DNA of 6,336 nt from Acidobacteriota bacterium (GTDB lineage: Bacteria; Acidobacteriota; Vicinamibacteria; Vicinamibacterales; Vicinamibacteraceae). The DNA lies in contig JAEYZV010000056.1 in the NCBI GenBank assembly GCA_023427865.1, positions 1 through 6,336 of the forward strand, read 5' to 3'. Of this stretch, positions 1-4,944 are shown one piece after another; positions within the stretch are counted from its first letter, which is position 1; each line of letters opens with the position of its first letter. The position numbers and the translations under genes were made by a program. Under the pieces are notes generated by a model that had not been told where the DNA came from, did not search any database, and saw only the letters and a program-made list of their open reading frames with translations.

Positions 1-417
1 GAATCCCGGATGGCGGCTCGCGTCGCGGAAGTAGGACAGCGCATTCTCGGAGCGGGCGCGGGCCACCACGCGCGCGACGATCGCCTCGAAACCGAGGGCG
101 GAGATCGGCGTCAGGCCCTGCGTGATCAGCGCCGGCGTGGCGAGCCGCACGCCGTAGCCGACCCACCCGGCCCGCTCGATGCCGAGCGTGGCCGGCAGGT
201 CCGCGAGCACGTGCCGAACCACATCGTGTGCGTGGTCGTGCGTTGGCGCGATCACCCGCACGCCGCGCGACGCGTGCTCGCGCACGTGCCGGCCGACGGC
301 GGCCAGGCGCACCGCGGCGGCCCCGTGTACGCAGGCGCGCACGGGAGGCGCAGGACTCTTGTCGAATGGGCCGAAGGCCTCCGGGATTTCGTCCCAGGGC
401 AGACGTGGAGTTGACAT
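1..417 (-). CDS. PD-(D/E)XK nuclease / AddB-like helicase-nuclease family protein, N-terminal fragment
   Basis: The minus-strand frame is open from an ATG at 417 to the left edge, giving the first 139 residues of a longer protein. The visible part fits the N-terminal region of the large inactivated-helicase proteins that end in a PD-(D/E)XK nuclease domain (AddB/RexB-like, double-strand break processing). There is a beta-strand of the type RVIAPTHDHAHDVVRHVLADLP near residues 53-75, then a stretch resembling the family's 'LA.P.L...GL.P.SALG.EA..ARVV..A' helix near residues 93-119, then a 'LSYFRDASRHPGF' segment near 127-139. No Walker A motif is visible, and the nuclease domain would lie outside the window. 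An in-frame ATG at 429 is an alternative start; GAGG at 422-425 sits just ahead of the 417 start. It diverges from the PPTase gene. The family call is from remembered sequence pattern only; an unrelated hypothetical protein is possible. Confidence 0.6.
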   Translation of the reverse strand, partial: MSTPRLPWDEIPEAFGPFDKSPAPPVRACVHGAAAVRLAAVGRHVREHASRGVRVIAPTHDHAHDVVRHVLADLPATLGIERAGWVGYGVRLATPALITQGLTPISALGFEAIVARVVARARSENALSYFRDASRHPGF

Positions 418-564
418 GGCGCCTCGCATGCCCCGGGTCGCAGTGCCAGGGCTCCTCGACAGGCGAACGTGAATCGTGGCGGCCGTCTGACGCATCCTAC
501 ACGGCTCGCGCGGCGAGTCAAAGGCGCCCTGCAGTACCCTCGTGGGGTGCGAGAACTGCCGCCC
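418..564. other. Divergent intergenic region between nuclease and PPTase genes
   Basis: These 147 bases separate two divergent start codons and must hold promoters for both genes, but I cannot place a convincing -35/-10 pair. The PPTase frame stays open upstream to 469, but the codons there look like spacer and a translation would add 32 residues not expected in the family. A short hairpin (CTCGC at 505-509, GCGAG at 513-517) is visible, but it is too small to interpret. Confidence 0.4.
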
Positions 565-1302
565 ATGATCGACGTCACGTTCGTGCCGGCCGTGCAGGGA
601 TCGCCACCATGGGTGACGCACGTGCTCGACGAGGGGGAGCTGGCACGCCTGTCGCGGCTGCAGGCCACGGGGCGCCCGCTCTTCCTGGCGGCGCACATCG
701 GCGCGCGGATGCTCGTGGCCCTGCGCCTCTCGTGGGCGACCGACCCGCCAGGCTCGTTCGAGCTCGATGAGTTCGGCTGGGCGACGGAGTCCTCGGGCAA
801 GCCCCGGGTGACGTTCCGGGACGGACGACCGCAGCCGCTGCACGTCAGCGTGTCGCATGCCGGCGGCATGGCGGTGGCTGCGATCTGCGACCACGGTCCC
901 ATCGGCGTCGACATCGAGCACGTCGACACGCGACGCAACCTGCTGGCGCTCGCCAGGCGCTTCTTCTCCACCGAGGAGCACGACCTGCTCGCCGACGCGA
1001 CTGCCGACGAGCGCGCCGCCCTGTTCCATCAATGGTGGACGCGGAAGGAAGCGGTCCTCAAGACGACCGGCGCGGGACTGCGCGGCGGGCTGACGGTACG
1101 GGTCGATGCCCCGCCGGACGGCGACGGCTGGCGGCGGGTCCACATGGAAGGACGCACGTTGCCGGTGTACGTCAGGGATCTGCGCACGCCCGACGCGGGG
1201 GTCCTCGGCGCGGTCGCCATCGAGGGCCGGCCTGCAGCGGTCCGCATGGCGGACACCTGGCTCGCACCCGCGGCCGCGACCGAAGGTCCACCATTGGTGT
1301 GA
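565..1302 (+). CDS. 4'-phosphopantetheinyl transferase, Sfp/Gsp/HetI type
   Basis: The product is 245 residues, the normal size for two-lobed Sfp-type enzymes. These transfer the phosphopantetheine arm of coenzyme A to a serine of acyl or peptidyl carrier proteins in the cytoplasm, with Mg2+. The signatures are all present in order: GKPRVTF at 78-84, HVSVSHAGG at 93-101, IGVDIE at 113-118 (metal ligands D116 and E118), FFSTEE at 133-138, and the W-x-x-KEA-x-x-K motif at W158, K161, E162 and K166, followed by GAGL. ATG 565 is chosen because family proteins begin shortly before the first conserved strand. GTG 547 and ATG 469 are in-frame alternatives, and no strong Shine-Dalgarno decides between them. 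No carrier protein, PKS or NRPS gene lies in the window, so the partner is unknown; it could serve fatty acid or secondary-metabolite carriers. It is convergent with the anti-sigma gene, with 36 bases between. Confidence 0.93.
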   Translation: MIDVTFVPAVQGSPPWVTHVLDEGELARLSRLQATGRPLFLAAHIGARMLVALRLSWATDPPGSFELDEFGWATESSGKPRVTFRDGRPQPLHVSVSHAGGMAVAAICDHGPIGVDIEHVDTRRNLLALARRFFSTEEHDLLADATADERAALFHQWWTRKEAVLKTTGAGLRGGLTVRVDAPPDGDGWRRVHMEGRTLPVYVRDLRTPDAGVLGAVAIEGRPAAVRMADTWLAPAAATEGPPLV

Positions 1303-1338
1303 ACGCCGACCGTCGCGCCTTGCCCGACGCCGCCTCGC

Positions 1339-1836
1339 TCACTCGTCGCGCAGGGCGACGTACAGCACCACCGGGGCGCCGAGCAGCATCGCGCCGGCAA
1401 CCAGCCATGCGGCAAGCCACGCGCCCGTCGGCATGGCCCACCCGGCCGGCGCCAGCGACGCGAGGAGACCCGTCACGACCGTGGAGACCGCGAGCAGGTC
1501 CCGCAGCCACCACGCGAGGACGCCGGTCAGCGACGCGAGCAGCCCCACGGCGCAGGCCACCGCCAGCCCGCTGGCCACCGTGATCGGCCGTGCGGCGATC
1601 GCCGCCGCCTCGTGACGTGCGCGCAACTCGGCGCGCCACCACACCTGCCCCGCCGACGGCACCCGCGCCTGCGCGATCACCTCGGCTCGATCCTGCTGGA
1701 GCGACAAGGCCACCAGGTGCAGGTCGCGGCAGCCATCACAGGCGGCGACATGGTCGAGCACGGCGTCCGGCAGCGGCGTGTGCGACATCGCCCGCGTCGC
1801 CTCGAGCACCGCCTCCTCCATCGCACACGCGCGCAT
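1339..1836 (-). CDS. Putative anti-sigma factor: zinc-finger-like N-terminus with three membrane segments
   Basis: The product is 165 residues and probably holds the neighbouring ECF sigma factor inactive at the membrane. The N-terminal cytosolic part has a His-x3-Cys-x2-Cys arrangement (H29, C33, C36, in DHVAACDGCRDL) typical of zinc-binding anti-sigma domains. A charged helical stretch at about 45-80 follows, then three hydrophobic segments at about 85-110, 113-132 and 138-161, ending in a short charged tail (RDE). Unlike RsrA- or RseA-type proteins it has almost no extracytoplasmic domain, so signal sensing may rest with the membrane protein encoded first in the operon. The ATG at 1836 shares one base with the sigma stop codon (TGATG on the minus strand); a GTG at 1839 is an equally possible start. 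The coupling supports sigma/anti-sigma pairing. The family call is inferred from context plus the HxxxCxxC motif, not from overall similarity. Confidence 0.75.
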   Translation of the reverse strand: MRACAMEEAVLEATRAMSHTPLPDAVLDHVAACDGCRDLHLVALSLQQDRAEVIAQARVPSAGQVWWRAELRARHEAAAIAARPITVASGLAVACAVGLLASLTGVLAWWLRDLLAVSTVVTGLLASLAPAGWAMPTGAWLAAWLVAGAMLLGAPVVLYVALRDE

Positions 1837-2408
1837 CACGCCTCCCCCTCCTGCGTGGACGTCCGGCGCAGCAGCGCCGCGAACCGCTGGCGCGCACGGA
1901 AGAGCAGTGTCCGGATGCTGCTCGCCCGCAGCCCCAGCGAAATGGCAATCTCGTCGTGCGACGAGCCCTCGGCGTAGGCGAGCCAGAGCAGCTGCTTGTC
2001 GCGATCGCGGAGCTGCGCGAGCGCGCGCTGCACGTCGGTGCGATCGCCGGCGGCGTGCACGCCATCGCGCGCTCCGGTCAGCACGGCTCCCGCCGGGTCG
2101 TCGATCGACACGGTCACCGGCCGCACACGCCGGCGCGCATCCCGTACGAGGTTCGTGGCGATGCGGTAGAGCGTGTTGCGCTCGTGCCGTTCGCTCTCGT
2201 ACCGCCCGGCCGTGCGCAGGAACCGGTAATAAGTCTCCTGCAGCAGATCGTCGGCAGCGTGGCTGTCGCGGGTGAGCCGCCAGAGATATGCCCAGAGCGG
2301 ACGCGACGTCCTCTCGTACAGCAGGCGGAACTCGTCCTCGCGCAGCACGAACGTCTCGTCGGCGGCCGACGCGGGCAGGGAGAGGACGTCGGTGACCGGC
2401 TCGCTCAT
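1836..2408 (-). CDS. RNA polymerase sigma factor, ECF (sigma-70 family)
   Basis: The product is 190 residues, the standard length for an extracytoplasmic-function sigma factor, which directs RNA polymerase to a small stress or signal regulon. Region 2 spans about residues 26-97 and includes the core-binding and -10 recognition helix pattern AADDLLQETYYRFLR (51-65) and the YRIATNLVRDARRR segment (81-94). A linker at about 98-125 is followed by region 4 at about 126-182, with a helix-turn-helix (HDEIAISLGLRASSIRTLLFRAR, about 151-173) for -35 recognition. The start at 2408 is preceded by AGGT five bases upstream and lies one base after the stop of the membrane-protein gene (TGACATG). The frame is open further upstream, but that region overlaps the neighbour and lacks sigma features. 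The gene overlaps the anti-sigma gene at its end, forming one transcription unit. The target regulon is not visible beyond possible autoregulation. Confidence 0.95.
   Translation of the reverse strand: MSEPVTDVLSLPASAADETFVLREDEFRLLYERTSRPLWAYLWRLTRDSHAADDLLQETYYRFLRTAGRYESERHERNTLYRIATNLVRDARRRVRPVTVSIDDPAGAVLTGARDGVHAAGDRTDVQRALAQLRDRDKQLLWLAYAEGSSHDEIAISLGLRASSIRTLLFRARQRFAALLRRTSTQEGEA
1841..1852 (-). promoter_or_regulatory. Strong ribosome binding site for the anti-sigma gene
   Basis: On the minus strand AGGAGG (1852-1847) runs into GGGAGG, inside the last codons of the sigma gene. It lies 10 bases before the ATG at 1836 and 7 before the GTG at 1839. The spacing fits either start. Its strength suggests that the anti-sigma protein is made in at least equal amount to the sigma factor. 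Confidence 0.6.
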
Positions 2409-2409
2409 G

Positions 2410-3354
2410 TCAGACCTGCGGTACGGATTGCCTGGCCGACAGTTCCGGGGCACGGAACAATCCGAGGTGTCGGGACAGGCCGTACGACAAGCCTGCCGAG
2501 ACCAGGAAGCCGACGCCGACCGCGATCGCGAGCACGCCGAACACCCGCAGCGGCAGCGCCGCATCGTCTGTGGCAGAGCGGCTGATGAACGCCAGCGCGA
2601 TTCCGCCCAGCAGCGTCACCATGCCGACCTGCATCGACCAGAGGATTCGCCCCACGGGTGCGGCAAGTGGTGAGTGCCTGTGCGCGTCGAGCGCGATCGG
2701 CGCCGACTCGAGGAACTGGCGGCCCGCAGGGCTCTCGATGTAGGCACGGAGGTCGTCGCTCGAGGTCAGCCGATCGAGGATCTTGCTGTGCGTCTCCACC
2801 TGCACCTTCGACACGCGCTGCCAGCGCCGGTGGTCGAGGGCCGTGCGGACCAGCCAGCCGAACCCGAATCCGCCCAGCAGGAAAAACGTGAGGATCGACA
2901 GCGAGTGCAGGAGCTCGCGCCACATCCAATGCTGCGACGGCACGTTGTCGAGAGCGGGCGTGCCGAGATAGTACGCCGGCGAGCGGGTGATCTCCGGGTG
3001 CGACGCAAGGAACGCTGCCACGCGTGGGTACGGCGCGAGATAGTCCACGTTGGTGAGCAGCGCAGGATCGCGCTGCAGGACCTCGCGCAGGGCCGGCGGG
3101 TGATCGTTCAGCAGCTCCTGCAGCTGCTGTCGCGTCTGCTGTGCGTTCTGGTCGGAGACGACGGGGTTCGCCACTGCAGGGACCTGCGCGGCAGCGGCAG
3201 ATTGCGTGGCTGCGGCCGGGGGAACGGCGGCCGGCTGGGCGTCTGCGCGCTGGGCACACACAGGTGTCGGCGCCGACGCCAGGCACAGCACACCGAACAG
3301 CATCTTCCCGCTGATCGCTCGCAGCCGTCGCACGATGGGCAGTTTCGTCGTCAT
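2410..3354 (-). CDS. Uncharacterised membrane protein with exported N-terminal domain, first gene of the ECF sigma operon
   Basis: The product is 314 residues and I do not recognise a named family. Residues 1-35 look like a signal peptide (basic start, hydrophobic MLFGVLCLA, possible cleavage after PVCA). An Ala/Pro/Gln-rich low-complexity linker covers about 36-66. A helical region at about 67-130 contains two related units of about 23 residues, each with P, a central L, a D/H-P pair and a closing Y-L (87-106 and 110-130). Hydrophobic segments lie at about 149-172, 236-258 and 268-291. Between the first two is a charged domain (about 173-235) with a basic RTALDHRRWQRVSK stretch, suggesting a cytoplasmic loop. 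It ends one base before the sigma gene starts, so a role as sensor or regulator of the sigma/anti-sigma pair is likely but inferred. No clear Shine-Dalgarno precedes ATG 3354; an internal ATG at codon 18 is a weaker alternative that would shorten the signal peptide. Confidence 0.8.
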   Translation of the reverse strand: MTTKLPIVRRLRAISGKMLFGVLCLASAPTPVCAQRADAQPAAVPPAAATQSAAAAQVPAVANPVVSDQNAQQTRQQLQELLNDHPPALREVLQRDPALLTNVDYLAPYPRVAAFLASHPEITRSPAYYLGTPALDNVPSQHWMWRELLHSLSILTFFLLGGFGFGWLVRTALDHRRWQRVSKVQVETHSKILDRLTSSDDLRAYIESPAGRQFLESAPIALDAHRHSPLAAPVGRILWSMQVGMVTLLGGIALAFISRSATDDAALPLRVFGVLAIAVGVGFLVSAGLSYGLSRHLGLFRAPELSARQSVPQV

Positions 3355-3363
3355 GACACGCTA

Positions 3364-3391
3364 ATTACGCAGCGCAGGAGCTTTGGTTGAC
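3364..3391 (-). promoter_or_regulatory. Candidate ECF-type promoter for the membrane protein / sigma / anti-sigma operon
   Basis: On the minus strand GTCAACC (3391-3385) is followed, after 15 bases, by CGTAAT (3369-3364). The AAC-N16-CGT arrangement resembles the layout of ECF-dependent promoters, whose -35 box usually carries AAC and whose -10 box often begins CGT. The expected start of transcription would fall almost on the ATG at 3354, implying a leaderless or nearly leaderless message, consistent with the lack of a ribosome binding site there. This is pattern matching in a single short region, so confidence is low. Confidence 0.25.
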
Positions 3392-3417
3392 GGGTGCCGC
3401 GCTTAGGATCGTCTGCC

Positions 3418-4917
3418 GTGTTCCTCATTGCTTCTCGTCATCTTGCCGTCATGTTCCTGGCCGCGGTCGCGGCGGGCACTCCAGCGCTGGCCCAGACGCC
3501 GGCTCCCACCCCGAAACCGAACGCCCCGTCCGGATTCACGCTGACCCTGCGCGACGTGACACGCGTGGAGTCATGGCGGTTCTTCGAACCCAACCCGGGC
3601 GGCGCCGACCCCGACTACACGTACCTGGCCAACCGCCTGCAGCTCGAACTGAAGCGTGCCTGGCCGCGCGTCGACCTCCAGGTGACGGCCCAGCACGCCG
3701 GCTTCGTGGGCCTGCCCGACGACGCGACGGGTCCTGGACCGCTGGGACTCGGCTCGCTCTACTTCGAGCAGGGCGGCCGCAGCAGCCACCCCCAACAGCT
3801 GTGGCTGCGGTATGCCAATGCGCGCTTCAAGCAGGTGCTGCCGGGCCTCGACGTCACCGTGGGCCGCATGGCGTATGCGTCTGGCGCGGAAGCCGCGAGC
3901 GGCGACCCGCGCATCGAGAGCATCAAGCGGCAGCGCCTCGACGCCCGCCTCGTCGGCGAGTTCGAGTGGTCCATCTACCAGCGCGGGTTCGACGGCATCC
4001 GTGCCGACTGGACGCGCGGGCCCGTGTAGGTCACCGGCATCGGCCTGCGGCCGACGCAGGGCGGATTCGCGAAAGTGGCCGGGCCGACGATCGACGACAT
4101 CGACGTCTACGGCGCCACCGTCAGCGTGCAGCCCACCGCCCGCCTGCCGCACACGCAGGTGCAGGGCTTCGTGATCCAGTACGACGACGACCGCCGCGTC
4201 ACCCAGCGACCCGACAACATGGGGCTGTCGGCAACAGCGGTGGACGTCGCCATCACCAACTATGGCGGCACGCTCGTCGGGTCCTACCCCGTCGGCGATG
4301 GCTTCGCGGATGTGCTCGCCTGGGGCGTGCTCCAGCGCGGTGACTGGTATGGACAGGACCACACCGGTGCGTCACTCGCCCTCGAGGGCGGGTACCAGTG
4401 GGCGAAGGCGCCCTGGGCCCCCTGGCTGCGTGCAGGATTGCTGCACGCCACCGGTGACGACGATCCGCGCGATGCCGAGCACGGCACCTTCTTCCCCGTA
4501 CTGCCCACGCTGCGGCGCTTCTCGCAGACGACCGTCGTGTCGACCACCAACGTCGACGACGCCTTCGTGCAGGTGATGGCCCGGCCGTCCCGGCGCGTCG
4601 GCCTGCGCCTCGACGTGCACGCCCTGCGGCTCGCCTCGGCCGCCGACCTCTGGTACATCGGCAGCGGCGCGACGCTCGAAGAAGGCGGCGCGTTCGGCTA
4701 CGCGGGACGGCGGTCGAACGGGTCGCGCTCGCTGGGCACCTCGATCGAGGCGTCCGCCGACGTGACCGTCACGCCCTTCTGGTCGGTCAACGTCTTTGCC
4801 GGGCACGTGAACGGCGGGCGTGTCGTCACCGGGACGTTCGCGGGCGACAGCCTGTGGTTCGTCTACGCCGAACAGGTGCTGCGCCTCGACGACGTACTCA
4901 CGCTGTTCAGAAGGTAG
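3418..4917 (+). pseudogene. Alginate-export-family outer-membrane beta-barrel protein, interrupted by an in-frame amber codon
   Basis: The frame from GTG 3418 to TAG 4915-4917 would give about 499 residues, the normal length for the alginate_exp beta-barrel family of Gram-negative outer membranes, but codon 204 (4027-4029) is TAG. The same reading frame continues without a shift on both sides. The first 203 codons hold a signal peptide (cleavage after ALA near residue 25) and early strands including YTYLANRLQLEL and the HPQQLWLRY region. The rest carries family landmarks: GDDDPRDAEHGTFFPVLP from about residue 346, a VDDAFVQ strand, and DLWYIGSGAT from about 410 followed by FGYAGR. GTG 3418 has AGGA nine bases upstream; GTG 3394 is an alternative. 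As written, only a 203-residue fragment would be made unless the codon is read through; a later in-frame GTG at 4075 lacks a ribosome binding site. The substrate is not determinable: family members are not all alginate porins. Confidence 0.8.
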
Positions 4918-4938
4918 GGACGCCTCTCCGAGGCGTCC
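4918..4938. terminator. Perfect inverted repeat between convergent genes, probable bidirectional terminator
   Basis: GGACGCCTC at 4918-4926 pairs exactly with GAGGCGTCC at 4930-4938 around a three-base TCC loop, giving a 9-bp GC-rich stem. It starts immediately after the porin stop codon and ends six bases before the last base of the NrfA stop codon, the place for a shared terminator. No T-run follows on either strand, so it is not a classical intrinsic terminator. It may instead act as an mRNA-stabilising stem or be one copy of a dispersed palindromic repeat. Confidence 0.6.
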
Positions 4939-4944
4939 GCCTCC

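Noticed and set aside
252..971. Minus-strand open frame of 239 codons across the PPTase gene
   Set aside because: It lies opposite the PPTase motifs and overlaps the nuclease start in a different frame. It has no domain signature.
1303..1338. Terminator between the convergent PPTase and anti-sigma genes
   Set aside because: Only a 5-bp pairing (CGTCG at 1311-1315 with CGACG at 1325-1329) is visible, with a 9-base loop and no T-run. That is too weak to call.
1590..2585. Long plus-strand open frame of 331 codons opposite the sigma and anti-sigma genes
   Set aside because: It is antisense to two genes with recognisable motifs. Its product is Arg/Pro/Ala-rich low-complexity sequence, as expected from high-GC DNA read on the wrong strand.
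3387..3409. TTGACG (3387-3392) and TAGGAT (3404-3409) as a plus-strand sigma-70 promoter for the porin
   Set aside because: The spacer is only 11 bases, far from the usual 16-18, and AGGA inside the second box fits better as the ribosome binding site of GTG 3418.
4027..4029. Pyrrolysine or other recoding at the amber codon
   Set aside because: Beta-barrel porins have no known need for pyrrolysine. No pyl genes or recoding element are visible, and a nonsense mutation or read error is simpler.
4075..4917. The downstream half of the porin as an independent gene starting at GTG 4075
   Set aside because: It has no ribosome binding site, no signal peptide, and begins in the middle of the barrel in the same frame as the upstream half. 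It is better read as the continuation of one interrupted gene.
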